Notes under the pieces: model-generated
The model's input: only the letters and a program-made list of their open reading frames with translations
What the model was told of the DNA's origin: nothing
Database searches by the model: none
NCBI RefSeq assembly: GCF_011250555.1
Contig: NZ_JAANMZ010000033.1
Coordinates: 1 to 49,378 of the forward strand
Length of the DNA: 49,378 nt
From: Bacillus sp. MM2020_4
GTDB taxonomy: Bacteria; Bacillota; Bacilli; Bacillales; Cytobacillaceae
Reading direction: 5' to 3'
Program-made: the position numbers and the translations under genes
Shown here: positions 16,696 through 25,400 of the stretch, one piece after another
Numbering within the stretch: the stretch's first letter is position 1
How the letters are laid out: the number at the start of each line of letters is the position of its first letter

Positions 16696-17691
16696 TTATT
16701 TTAAATAAGTTTTCAATTTTTCTTTTGTTTCCGGATCTGCAAAGCTTGCTTCTACGCTATTTAGGTAGATTTGTCGGTAATCCTCTCCATCTAGGTGAAA
16801 TTCCCGGAAGATTATATTGCACTCATTTTCCATCGTTGTATTAGATACCGTCCGGTTATCCGTATTAATGGTTACCTTTATTCCATCCTTGTGAAAGTCA
16901 TTTATCGGATGCTCAGAATAGCGATTGACTGCCTTGGTTTGTACGTTACTTGTTGGGCACATTTCGAGGGTAACATTTTTTGCCTTAACAAGGTTATAAG
17001 CCTCTTCACAGTCTTTAATAAAAACACCATGGCCAATTCTTTCCGCACCAAGAAGCTCAACTGCTTCCAAAACATTTTCGCCAATTCCTGTTTCACCCGC
17101 GTGGATGGTTACTCTGTATCCATACTCTCTTGCTAACGCAATTGGTTCGACAAACCTTCTGCTAAACCCTGCTTCCTCAGATGCACATAAGTCGATGGCA
17201 GCCACACCTTTTCCAAGGAATTTCTTCCCCTTTTCGACAACCTCAAAGGCACTCTCTGCCGACATCGTCCTCATACATGACAAAATTACGTTTCCTTTGA
17301 TCTCATATCGATGTTCAGCATCCTTCATGCCATCTATTACACTTTGAATAATTTCTTCCACATCTAGACCCTTCGCGGTGTGCAGCAACGGGGCAAATCT
17401 TACTTCCATATATTTCACATTTTCCAGTGCCGCATCCTCAAAGAGTTCAAACGTTATTCGTCTTAGATTCTCTTTTGACTGCATAACCAGATTGGGAATC
17501 GTAAATCTTTCTAAATACTCATCCAGCGATTCACATTCTAGCGGCGCAATAAGCTCTTTTTGAAGCACATCTAAATCTAAGGAAGGTAACTTAATTCCCT
17601 CTCTCTTCGCGATATCAAGGATTGTATTCGGTCTTAGACTGCCATCTAAATGGCAGTGAAGTTCAATTTTAGGTAATGTTGCTATATTCAT
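16696..17691 (-). CDS. add: adenosine deaminase
   Basis: A 331-residue TIM-barrel deaminase with the zinc site complete: HCHLDGS (about 12-18), THIHAGE-type TIHAGETGIG (about 195-204, catalytic Glu), GAERIGHG, and the metal-binding Asp in INTDNRTVSNT. It converts adenosine to inosine and ammonia in purine salvage. The family also includes adenine deaminases; the NTDN motif here fits the Firmicutes adenosine-deaminase branch, but the adenine riboswitch upstream leaves adenine as a possible substrate. ATG 17691 follows GGAGG. Convergent with the purine permease. Confidence 0.92.
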   Translation of the reverse strand: MNIATLPKIELHCHLDGSLRPNTILDIAKREGIKLPSLDLDVLQKELIAPLECESLDEYLERFTIPNLVMQSKENLRRITFELFEDAALENVKYMEVRFAPLLHTAKGLDVEEIIQSVIDGMKDAEHRYEIKGNVILSCMRTMSAESAFEVVEKGKKFLGKGVAAIDLCASEEAGFSRRFVEPIALAREYGYRVTIHAGETGIGENVLEAVELLGAERIGHGVFIKDCEEAYNLVKAKNVTLEMCPTSNVQTKAVNRYSEHPINDFHKDGIKVTINTDNRTVSNTTMENECNIIFREFHLDGEDYRQIYLNSVEASFADPETKEKLKTYLK

Positions 17692-17727
17692 GGGTCGTAA
17701 CCTCCAATTTTATTATTTAAATTATGC

Positions 17728-17850
17728 AAAAAAAAAATTCCTGATTACGAAGAAAATACAGGAAAGTGTATTTTCTTCGTAATCAGGAATTTAGTGGTTC
17801 CTGGTAGAGACCTCCAAACCATATCATTGGAGTTATACGAGAAATTATTT
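17728..17850 (-). promoter_or_regulatory. adenine riboswitch (transcriptional ON switch) of add
   Basis: Minus-strand leader with a complete purine aptamer: P1 (CGTA with TACG), CCAATGATATGGTTTGG (P2 and J1/2), GGTCTCTACC, the P3 stem CAGGAA/TTCCTG, and GATTACG in J3/1. The specificity base corresponding to position 74 is U (17782), the mark of adenine rather than guanine binding. Its 3' P1 and P3 strands are also the 5' arm of a 26-bp terminator hairpin (17735-17760 with 17767-17792) followed by T9. Ligand binding should hold P1 and block the terminator, turning add on. Confidence 0.93.
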
Positions 17851-17858
17851 ATAAAGGA

Positions 17859-17887
17859 AGGATAAAAGAAATTTGGTTTATTGTCAA
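17859..17887 (-). promoter_or_regulatory. sigma-A promoter of add
   Basis: Minus-strand TTGACA (17882-17887), a 17-bp spacer and TATCCT (17859-17864), ending about 15 bp before the riboswitch P1 stem. Confidence 0.75.
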
Positions 17888-17896
17888 GTAGGTCAG

Positions 17897-19474
17897 TTAA
17901 TGGGTTTCCCCTAATTCCACGAGATGGTTTGTAATCTGTTCATGTTCTTTTGCGGCCACTTCATTTGAAATTATGTCTTCTCTGAGCAAAATATCAATGG
18001 CTTCGTACTGTGCATATAAGGAATGCTTTTGTAAAGTAGATTGTTGTTTTTCTTTTAGATCAGGAAATTTTTGAAAAAGGAGCTCCATTTCACTCTTCAA
18101 TTTTGCCAGTTCTTGATCATATTGATCGACAATTTCCTTTGATACAGTTTCTGTTATGAACAAGTTCTTTTTCACCTTATTTATTTCTTGAATGGCCGTT
18201 TCAAATCGGTGGCCGCGGGCGATTAGCTCTTCATACACTGTATAGCCTTCTTCTTTTTTATTTACACCCAATAAGGATAACAGAGGTTTAACAGAAAGTC
18301 CTTGTACGACTAATGAGAACAGCACCACACTAAAGGCCAAAATGAGAATTTCCTCACGATCTGCGAAATCTCTAGGCAGACTAAGAACAAGTGCTATTGA
18401 TAATGACCCCTTTAGGCCTCCCCAATTAATGACATGCTTCCATGAGGCCGGAAAGTTTTTGATAAACAATAAGCTTATGTAAACGGCAAGACTTCTAGCG
18501 ATTAACACAATCACAATCGCTAAAATAACCAAACCCAATTTATCCGTCAGCTTGATCCTTGTTATTTCTAGCCCTACCATTAGAAAAACAAGCGAGTTTG
18601 CCAGTAATGCCGTCACATCCCAAAAGTTATTTATATTTAACTTTGTCGTTGGACTCATCCCAATTTTTGCTCCATAATTCCCCAAGATAAGTGCCGCAAC
18701 CACAACAGCAATAACCCCTGATGCATGGACACTTTCTGCGAGTAAAAAGGAACCGTAAAAGAGAATCATGCTAAAGATAATTTCCAAGGGATAATCATCA
18801 AAGTATTTAGTTAAATGAGAAAATCCGTAACCAAGGGCACCCCCAATGATGAGACCAAGCGAGATGACCTTAATAAATTCCCATACTCCAAGTCCCACTC
18901 CCTCGATTCCAAGGTCCACATATGTCAATAAATAAAAGGCTGATATTTTAAAAAAGACAACCGCTAATCCGTCATTAAATAGGCTTTCACCTTCGATTAC
19001 TGTGGCCAGTCTTTTGTTTACACCGACGCTTTTAAAAATCGATAATACACTCACTGGATCGGTTGCACTCATTAAGGCCGCAAAGACAAACGCTGCCGGG
19101 ATAGAAAAATCTAAGAGCCACATCGCTAGAAAACCGACGATGACAAATGACAGCAGTGTCCCGCCAAATGCTAAAGCTAGAATGGGCTTTTTATTTTCTT
19201 TAAGGTGGGAGAAGGGAAGTTTCAATGCCGCTTCTCCTAAAAGAGATGGCAAAAATAATGTGATAATTACAAAGTTAAAAACCTCTCCTTGGGTAATCAA
19301 TTGTTTTAATGGTTCTATTACCGGAATATTGACTAGTCCGATGATGGTTCCCACAATAACGAGTGCAATCGGGTAAGGCCTTTTAAACTTTTTGGCGATA
19401 GCTGTGATTCCGGCGGCAATCATCACTAAGATAAGTCCGAGTTCAAATATATAGTGTAAATCCAAGTCTTGCAC
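17897..19474 (-). CDS. CPA1-family Na+/H+ (cation/proton) antiporter
   Basis: A 525-residue antiporter with about 12-13 membrane helices (about 10-400) and a helical cytosolic tail (about 410-525). The CPA1 core motifs are present: SATDPVSVLSIF and GESLFNDGLAVVFF (ND pair for ion binding), and WGGLKGSLSIALVLSLP. It should exchange Na+ or K+ for H+ to manage salt and pH. GTG start at 19474 after GGGGGAA. It shares its direction with a broken SRPBCC gene and is divergent, beyond that, from a second CPA1 antiporter. Confidence 0.88.
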   Translation of the reverse strand: MQDLDLHYIFELGLILVMIAAGITAIAKKFKRPYPIALVIVGTIIGLVNIPVIEPLKQLITQGEVFNFVIITLFLPSLLGEAALKLPFSHLKENKKPILALAFGGTLLSFVIVGFLAMWLLDFSIPAAFVFAALMSATDPVSVLSIFKSVGVNKRLATVIEGESLFNDGLAVVFFKISAFYLLTYVDLGIEGVGLGVWEFIKVISLGLIIGGALGYGFSHLTKYFDDYPLEIIFSMILFYGSFLLAESVHASGVIAVVVAALILGNYGAKIGMSPTTKLNINNFWDVTALLANSLVFLMVGLEITRIKLTDKLGLVILAIVIVLIARSLAVYISLLFIKNFPASWKHVINWGGLKGSLSIALVLSLPRDFADREEILILAFSVVLFSLVVQGLSVKPLLSLLGVNKKEEGYTVYEELIARGHRFETAIQEINKVKKNLFITETVSKEIVDQYDQELAKLKSEMELLFQKFPDLKEKQQSTLQKHSLYAQYEAIDILLREDIISNEVAAKEHEQITNHLVELGETH

Positions 19475-19569
19475 TGGTGAAATTCCCCCTTTTGAATATA
19501 GTTCTCCAATTCATTTGGGATAATTATAAGTAGTCGATATGGATTTTATGATTGCCGTCTTTATCATTT

Positions 19570-20009
19570 CTAATTACTTGATTCAAGAATATCTTTAATT
19601 TTTTGCAGATCTTTCTTGTTTGCTCTTTTCATCATGGGAGACATAAACGGTGCAAAAATCTTTGAAAAACCTGAAGGATTTCCTTTATTTCTTAAGGTCA
19701 TTCGCGTGCGATTCCCCTCTAGTGGGTTCCATGTATAAATGGTCTCCCTCGGAAAGGCCCTTGAGCAGTTTTCATAACTAGTTTTTCCCCTGGATTCAAC
19801 TCTGTAATTTCATATATATAGGCAAGATCTCGACCAAGAAATTGGGCTTTAAAGGCAACTTTGGAGCCTACATCTAGAGACTTCTCTGTTTGCCATTCGG
19901 CCGAACGAATATTGACATACCAATCCGGGGCATTGTCAGGGTCTGCTGCATACTTTGAAACTAGGTCAACGGGACGATTAATAATTATTTTTGTAAAGAC
20001 ATTAACCAA
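19570..20009 (-). pseudogene. SRPBCC-family protein, single frameshift
   Basis: TTG 20009 follows GGGGAGG and reads a typical SRPBCC (START-like) N-terminus (DWYVNIRSAEW) up to ...TAQGPF. It then leaves frame and stops at a TAG 96 codons in. The remaining family sequence ([19 protein letters not shown]... to LESSN, stop at 19570-19572) continues intact in another frame. Restoring one base in the C-run at about 19750-19760 would rejoin them into a 146-residue protein. This is either a real recent frameshift or a sequencing error in a short homopolymer. Function in relatives is binding of a hydrophobic ligand. Confidence 0.8.
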
Positions 20010-20222
20010 ATCACTGCGCCTCCCCTTTTGAACCTAAAAAACAATAGTGTATCTATATCCGATATCTTCTCCATTTAGCTACTGTAAATACCGGCTACCA
20101 CCCTTTCATTTACTGGAGCACTATATTTCCATATCCCAGTAACGAAAATCAAGAAAAAGTTCATATAACGGGTGTAAAAAATTATGACTATTACACAAAA
20201 TACACTCGAGAGGAGTTACGCC

Positions 20223-22259
20223 ATGGAATTTTTTCTACTCGTTCTATTACTACTTGCCATCATCGGCTTATCTAGTTTTATCAATCACTTTTTACCCTAT
20301 ATACCGGTACCGCTAATTCAAATTGCCTTGGGCGTTTTGCTCGTATCACTTCCATTAGGAATTCACATCCCGATGGAGCCTGAACTGTTCTTCGTTCTCT
20401 TTATTGCCCCCTTACTTTTTCACGATGGAAAAAATGTTTCGAGGCAAGCATTATGGAAATTACGGAAACCGATTTTATTGCTCGCACTCGGCTTAGTATT
20501 TGTTACCGTATTCGCCGTTGGTTACTTAGTCCACTGGCTAATCCCGTCCATTCCACTACCTGCAGCATTTGCATTGGCTGCCATTCTTTCTCCAACGGAT
20601 GTCGTTGCAGTTGGTGCCATCTCAAGCAGGGTAAAAATACCAAAAACGATTATGCATGTGCTTGAAGGAGAAGGACTGATGAACGATGCCTCTGGTTTAG
20701 TGGCGTTTAAATTTGCGGTAGCCGCAACCGTAACCGGCATTTTTTCATTAGCAGAAGCAAGCTGGAGCTTTTTAGTCATTTCCATTGGTGGTTTGGCGGG
20801 CGGTTCCATTCTTGCTTTCCTTATTATTCGCTTAAAAATTTCGATACGCCGGTTGGGCATGGAGGATGTAACGATTCACATGCTGATCCAGCTCCTTACA
20901 CCTTTTGTTATTTTTTATATTATCGAGCATGTTCATCTCTCAGGTATTTTATCGGTAGTAGCAGCAGGAATTGTGCATACCATATACCGGGATCGCGACC
21001 AATCGCCCGCGATGCAGCTGCAAGTGGTTTCCCAAAGTACATGGACGGTACTCATCTATATTTTAAATGGCTTAGTTTTTGTATTGTTAGGGTTGCAAAT
21101 ACCCAGCGTTTTAAGTGAAATTATTAAAGATCCGTTGTTTAACAATTGGGTGGTAAGCAAATACATTATGGTTATTACTGCGGCACTTTTACTGCTTCGC
21201 TTCCTTTGGGTTTGGACAGCCTTGCAGTGGGGATCGCTATTTAAAAAGCACCCCCAATGGCCATCGATAAAATATAGTAGTATTATTACTGTATCTGGCG
21301 TTAGGGGAGCTGTCACTCTTGCTGGTGCTTTTACCATCCCCTATGTGCTTGCGGATGGTAGTCCATTTCCTGAGCGCTCGTTAATCATCTTCATTGCTGC
21401 CGGTGTTATATTGGTTACGCTACTAGCAGCAAGTATTTTCTTGCCAATTCTTGCGAAGACGGAAAAGGAAAATATAGAAGAGTTGAAAGTGGAAATGGAG
21501 ACGTCGGCTAGGCTTCGAACCATTGATGCCGCCATTCATTCGATTCGCGAAATGATGAATGATGACAACCGCGGGGCCGCCGTATCGGTTATCACTGCCT
21601 ATAATCAAATCCGAAATCAACTTACAAATGCAAAAGGCGAAAACTCTGAGAAGCTGAAATTAGCAGAAACGGAAATTCGCATGCAGGCCCTTGATGCGGA
21701 AGCCTATTACGTTGAACAATTGCATAAATCTGGACGGATTGACCGGGAAACTTTGTATGTAACGGAGGAACATATCCAACGAATGAGGCTGGCGGTAACA
21801 AATCGAATGCATTATCGAAGATTGTTCTTTTGGTCCCTAATGAAAAGGGGGGTGTACAGGCTTTTACAACTACTTTCTCCTAAAAATACGGAACGGCTTA
21901 AAGGTCGTCAGCTAAAGGCAAAAAAGCTGATTCAACTAAAAGTCAACATGGCCAAAGCCGCCATTCAGTATTTAAAGGAACATATGACTCCGGAAAATGA
22001 ACATATCTATCTGGTTATTCTTGGGGAATATAATGAAATGATGATGAAATTTAAGCTTGCGAAAAAAAGCGCGGATCCTCGCCAATACACCGAATGGAAA
22101 AGAGAGTTCCGTGCTAAAGCGTTTCAAGCAGAACGGGATGAAATTCAGAATCTGTACGAAGAGGGAGAAATCACCACCGATGTCCTCCGCAAAATTCGTA
22201 AACAGATTAATATCAGGGAAGCCTATTGGATGGAAGAAAAGAGCGTCCATGCCCATTAA
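20223..22259 (+). CDS. nhaK: Na+/H+ antiporter, NhaK-like (CPA1)
   Basis: A 678-residue antiporter: about 12 membrane helices in residues 1-415 with SPTDVVAVGAISS and GEGLMNDASGLVAFKFA (ion-binding ND pair) and SGVRGAVTLAGAFTIP, then a long charged cytosolic domain (about 420-678), as in B. subtilis NhaK (YvgP), which exchanges Na+, K+, Li+ or Rb+ for H+. ATG 20223 follows AGAGGAG; the frame to 20184 lacks a ribosome site. Monocistronic, with a hairpin downstream. Confidence 0.88.
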   Translation: MEFFLLVLLLLAIIGLSSFINHFLPYIPVPLIQIALGVLLVSLPLGIHIPMEPELFFVLFIAPLLFHDGKNVSRQALWKLRKPILLLALGLVFVTVFAVGYLVHWLIPSIPLPAAFALAAILSPTDVVAVGAISSRVKIPKTIMHVLEGEGLMNDASGLVAFKFAVAATVTGIFSLAEASWSFLVISIGGLAGGSILAFLIIRLKISIRRLGMEDVTIHMLIQLLTPFVIFYIIEHVHLSGILSVVAAGIVHTIYRDRDQSPAMQLQVVSQSTWTVLIYILNGLVFVLLGLQIPSVLSEIIKDPLFNNWVVSKYIMVITAALLLLRFLWVWTALQWGSLFKKHPQWPSIKYSSIITVSGVRGAVTLAGAFTIPYVLADGSPFPERSLIIFIAAGVILVTLLAASIFLPILAKTEKENIEELKVEMETSARLRTIDAAIHSIREMMNDDNRGAAVSVITAYNQIRNQLTNAKGENSEKLKLAETEIRMQALDAEAYYVEQLHKSGRIDRETLYVTEEHIQRMRLAVTNRMHYRRLFFWSLMKRGVYRLLQLLSPKNTERLKGRQLKAKKLIQLKVNMAKAAIQYLKEHMTPENEHIYLVILGEYNEMMMKFKLAKKSADPRQYTEWKREFRAKAFQAERDEIQNLYEEGEITTDVLRKIRKQINIREAYWMEEKSVHAH

Positions 22260-22316
22260 ATGCCCCCCTCCTGCTCAAGCATGACCGCTTGACCTATATT
22301 AAAATAATGAATATTT

Positions 22317-22348
22317 AAAAAACTCCCCACATTTATCTTGAGTTTTTT
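22317..22348 (+). terminator. terminator after nhaK
   Basis: AAAAAACTC (22317-22325) pairs with GAGTTTTTT (22340-22348). AT-rich stem with its own T-run. Confidence 0.6.
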
Positions 22349-22400
22349 CTAAATAAAGCGTACTCTAAAAAATAAACAGAACTTGAGATGAGGTGTGATC

Positions 22401-23483
22401 ATGCAACAGGAAATTGCTTTTTTTCAAAGAGAAGTTTTAAAGGAAAAACCCGATGCGGCTTCACTAGGTTTCGGAAGATATTTTAGCGATTACATGTTTG
22501 AGATGGATTATCACGGTGAAATCGGCTGGCATAACCCCCGGATTGTTCCATATGCACCGTTAACACTGGATCCTTCCGCGATGGTTTTTCACTATGGACA
22601 AGCCATTTTTGAAGGAATGAAGGCATATAAAGCAGCCGATGGTTCGACTCAACTTTTCCGTCCAGAAAAAAATATGAAGCGATTTAATGATTCATGCGAC
22701 AGGCTATGTATTCCCCTAATCGACGAGGACTTTTTATTACATGCCATTAAACAATTAATTTTCACAGAAAAGGATTGGGTACCTGAGGGTACGGGGACTT
22801 CCCTTTACATTCGCCCGTTTATTTTCTCAACAGAACCCTACCTTGGAGTCCGTCCTGCTGACCAATATAAGCTACTTGTCATCCTTTCGCCGTCTGGGGC
22901 CTATTACGGTGACCAATTAAGCCCTGTAAAAATTAAGGTAGAAGAGCAATATGTTCGTGCTGTTATTGGCGGCGTCGGCCATGTGAAGACTGCTGGTAAC
23001 TATGCCGCCAGTATGAAGGCACAAGAAAAGGCTGATGCGGACGGTTTCGCTCAAATCCTATGGCTCGATGCGAAAGAGAATAAGTATGTCGAAGAAGTCG
23101 GTAGTATGAACATTTTCTTCAAAATCAATGGTGAAGTCGTGACACCACGATTAAATGGCAGCATCTTACCAGGTGTAACACGTGATTCAGTAATTGAACT
23201 ACTAAAATATTGGAATATTCCTGTTCGCGAAGTAAAAATCTCAATTGAAGAGGTATATGCTGCACATGAACGCGGTGAATTGGAAGAAGTCTTTGGTGCA
23301 GGTACTGCCGCTGTTATTTCACCCGTTGGTGAATTATATTGGAATGATCGTTCCATTACCATTAATGATTATAAGATCGGCCAACTTTCACAGCGTATTT
23401 ATGATGAAATGACCGCCATACAGCTTGGAAAAAAAGAAGATCCATTTAATTGGATTGTTAAAGTGGCACCGGTTGAAGTGTAA
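22401..23483 (+). CDS. ilvE: branched-chain amino acid aminotransferase
   Basis: A 360-residue PLP-dependent class IV aminotransferase that interconverts Leu, Ile and Val with their 2-oxo acids using glutamate. Landmarks are FHYGQAIFEGMKAYK, the PLP lysine in GHVKTAGNYAASM, EEVGSMNIFF, LPGVTRDSV, and the phosphate-binding GAGTAAVISPVG. Length and order match the eukaryote-like BCAT2 subfamily of Bacillus (IlvE/YwaA and IlvK). ATG 22401 lies 5 bp after GAGGTG; the GTG at 22395 is inside that site. Followed by a clear terminator. Confidence 0.95.
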   Translation: MQQEIAFFQREVLKEKPDAASLGFGRYFSDYMFEMDYHGEIGWHNPRIVPYAPLTLDPSAMVFHYGQAIFEGMKAYKAADGSTQLFRPEKNMKRFNDSCDRLCIPLIDEDFLLHAIKQLIFTEKDWVPEGTGTSLYIRPFIFSTEPYLGVRPADQYKLLVILSPSGAYYGDQLSPVKIKVEEQYVRAVIGGVGHVKTAGNYAASMKAQEKADADGFAQILWLDAKENKYVEEVGSMNIFFKINGEVVTPRLNGSILPGVTRDSVIELLKYWNIPVREVKISIEEVYAAHERGELEEVFGAGTAAVISPVGELYWNDRSITINDYKIGQLSQRIYDEMTAIQLGKKEDPFNWIVKVAPVEV

Positions 23484-23503
23484 AAGAAATCGAATGAAAT
23501 TCC

Positions 23504-23536
23504 AAAAGATCCAGTGAGCAGAAACTGGATCTTTTT
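23504..23536 (+). terminator. terminator of ilvE
   Basis: AAAAGATCCAGT pairs with ACTGGATCTTTT, followed by TT. Confidence 0.85.
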
Positions 23537-23637
23537 TATTTCACCATAAAAACCATGGTTTTATTGAAACCTTATTGGGACATAATCGTATATGTACTAT
23601 ATTGAAGTTTAAAAAATAAAATAAACGGGTGATCTTA

Positions 23638-23919
23638 GTGGGCTCTACCATTTTACAATTTGGACAGTTTCTATTTGATGTATATTATTGGCTCATCCTG
23701 ATAGCCATTTTTGGTTCCTGGTTTCCTCAATTTCAATCATCTAAGGTTGGAGTATGGGTGTACAAACTAGTCGAACCGTACTTAAGCCTTTTTAGGCGGT
23801 TTATTCCGCCACTAGGGGCAATTGACTTTTCACCCATCATCGCATTATTTGCTTTCCGATTTATAAGTAGATTTGCGCTAGAAGGTCTCCGCCAATCATT
23901 GAATATGATCGGGGCCTAA
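23638..23919 (+). CDS. YggT-family membrane protein
   Basis: About 93 residues with two hydrophobic helices flanking the family signature PQFQSSKVGVWVYKLVEPYL and RRFIPPLGAIDFSPIIALF. YggT proteins are small integral membrane proteins linked to cell division or osmotic protection in various bacteria; the exact role is unknown. Start: GTG 23638 follows GGGTGATC, which complements the 16S anti-Shine-Dalgarno; GTG 23629 is inside it. It ends at a bidirectional hairpin. Confidence 0.8.
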   Translation: MGSTILQFGQFLFDVYYWLILIAIFGSWFPQFQSSKVGVWVYKLVEPYLSLFRRFIPPLGAIDFSPIIALFAFRFISRFALEGLRQSLNMIGA

Positions 23920-23926
23920 GAAAATT

Positions 23927-23955
23927 GGGCGAACAGTCATTGGCACTGTTCGCCC
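23927..23955. terminator. bidirectional hairpin (GCGAACAGTG family)
   Basis: GGGCGAACAGT and ACTGTTCGCCC form a perfect 11-bp stem between the convergent yggT-like and quinone oxidoreductase genes. Confidence 0.8.
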
Positions 23956-23959
23956 TTAC

Positions 23960-24925
23960 TTATGGAATTAGCAGAATTTTACCCGTACTTTTGCGGCTTT
24001 CGAGCAAGCGATGTGCTTCCTGGCCCTCTCTTAATGCAAATACCTTCGGCGCGGTTACTCTTACTTTTCCCTCTTCCATCCATCGGAATAACTCGGCTGC
24101 GCGATTCTCTCGTTCTTCTCGAGAAGTGAGGACATTCCATAAATCCCCGCCAGTCAGTGTTTTTGACGTATCCATTAACATTCTAGGATCAATCAGAACC
24201 GGGTCTCCCCCTGCCATTCCAAAAAAGACAACTGATCCTCCGATCCGAGTTACTGCAAAACTGTCTTGAAGCGTTGAACCTACTGATTCATACACCACGT
24301 CGACGCCTTTATTGTTTGTTACCTCTAACACGTCTCGCATCCAATCATCTTTGTACAAGAAAACCTGATCTGCGCCAGCTTCCATCGCAGCCGTTGCTTT
24401 TTCCACAGAGGAAGTTAACCCCATTACTTTCCCACCCTGCAGTTTAACCATTTGAAGGAGAAGCTGTCCGACACCGCCTGCTACTGCATGAACTAACACA
24501 TTATCATCCTTTTTCACTGCATAACTATCCCGTGTTAAATAATGCGCCGTCAGGCCTTGTAATAATACAGATGCTGCCTCATTTAACGAGATGGTTTCCG
24601 GGACCGGAATGGCTTTTTCAGTTGGAACGGCGACTAACTCAGCATTGGCGTATGGAACATCGGCAAATGCGATCCGGTCTCCAACACCTATTCCTCGGAC
24701 ATTTGCACCCTTCTTTTCTACGATACCAGCCCCTTCGTAACCCAAAATATAAGGGGGCTCGCCTGCAAGATGATAATTTCCTTTTCTTCTATATATGTCT
24801 GCAAAATTCAAGCCAATTGCTTTCATTCGTACCAATATTTCATCAGGCCCGATGACCGGATCGGCAATTTCACGATATTCCAGTACATCTGGCCCGCCAA
24901 ATTTATTAAACACTAGTGCTTTCAT
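23960..24925 (-). CDS. NADPH:quinone oxidoreductase, zinc-independent MDR family
   Basis: A 321-residue medium-chain dehydrogenase/reductase: GroES-like domain (about 1-120) and Rossmann domain (about 125-260, with HAVAGGVGQLLLQMVK as the NADPH loop). It lacks the catalytic and structural zinc ligands, with VPYANAELVAVP marking the quinone oxidoreductase branch. It reduces quinones with NADPH. GAGGTC precedes the ATG at 24925. Confidence 0.9.
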   Translation of the reverse strand: MKALVFNKFGGPDVLEYREIADPVIGPDEILVRMKAIGLNFADIYRRKGNYHLAGEPPYILGYEGAGIVEKKGANVRGIGVGDRIAFADVPYANAELVAVPTEKAIPVPETISLNEAASVLLQGLTAHYLTRDSYAVKKDDNVLVHAVAGGVGQLLLQMVKLQGGKVMGLTSSVEKATAAMEAGADQVFLYKDDWMRDVLEVTNNKGVDVVYESVGSTLQDSFAVTRIGGSVVFFGMAGGDPVLIDPRMLMDTSKTLTGGDLWNVLTSREERENRAAELFRWMEEGKVRVTAPKVFALREGQEAHRLLESRKSTGKILLIP

Positions 24926-25065
24926 ATGTTTGACCTCATTCTACGTTAATTTTTCATTACGATATTATTTAATATAATTAAGACACGAAATGCAAATGAA
25001 GCAGTTGGATGGTTCTTTTACCTAATTTGGAGGAAATCACGAAGTAACCACCTTCGTTTGCCAAT

Positions 25066-25271
25066 GAAGGACTAATCTTTTATTAATCACTGAGATTAGT
25101 CCTTCATCCAGGTTATGAAGGATTTATCTTTTAAAGAATCACTGAGATTAGTCCTTCATCTAGGCTATGAAGGACTTATCTTTTAAAGAATCACCGAGAT
25201 TAGTCCTTCATCAAGGCTATGAAGGACTAATCTTTTATTAATCGCTGAGATTTGTCTTTCATCCAGCTAAT
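25066..25271. repeat. four tandem 51/52-bp hairpin repeats
   Basis: Four head-to-tail units (25066-25116, 25117-25168, 25169-25220, 25221-25271). Each opens with a GAAGGACTAATCT-like arm and carries a complementary AGATTAGTCCTTC-like arm about 30 bp on, so every unit folds as a hairpin with up to 13 bp in the stem. Units 1 and 4 share the loop sequence TTTATTAATC; units 2 and 3 share TTTAAAGAATC. Copy 4 has decayed arms. It is in the 475-bp gap between the quinone oxidoreductase promoter side and the lyase 3' end. Function unknown. Confidence 0.85.
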
Positions 25272-25333
25272 GAAAAGCGATTCTACTAAAAATGGCTAGT
25301 TACGTCACTATCCGTGGTTATATAAAAGGCAAA

Positions 25334-25355
25334 AGGCCCGCAAAATGCGGTGCCT
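25334..25355 (-). terminator. terminator of the ABC/lyase operon
   Basis: AGGCCCGCA and TGCGGTGCCT pair with one bulge; on the minus strand the stem is followed by TTTTGCCTTTTA. Confidence 0.6.
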
Positions 25356-25400
25356 ATATATTATGGATTTTACTTTACTGATATAACCAATATAGAAAAG

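Noticed and set aside
25066..25271. Possible CRISPR array
   Set aside because: The units are directly adjacent, internally palindromic and lack unique spacers; no cas genes are nearby.
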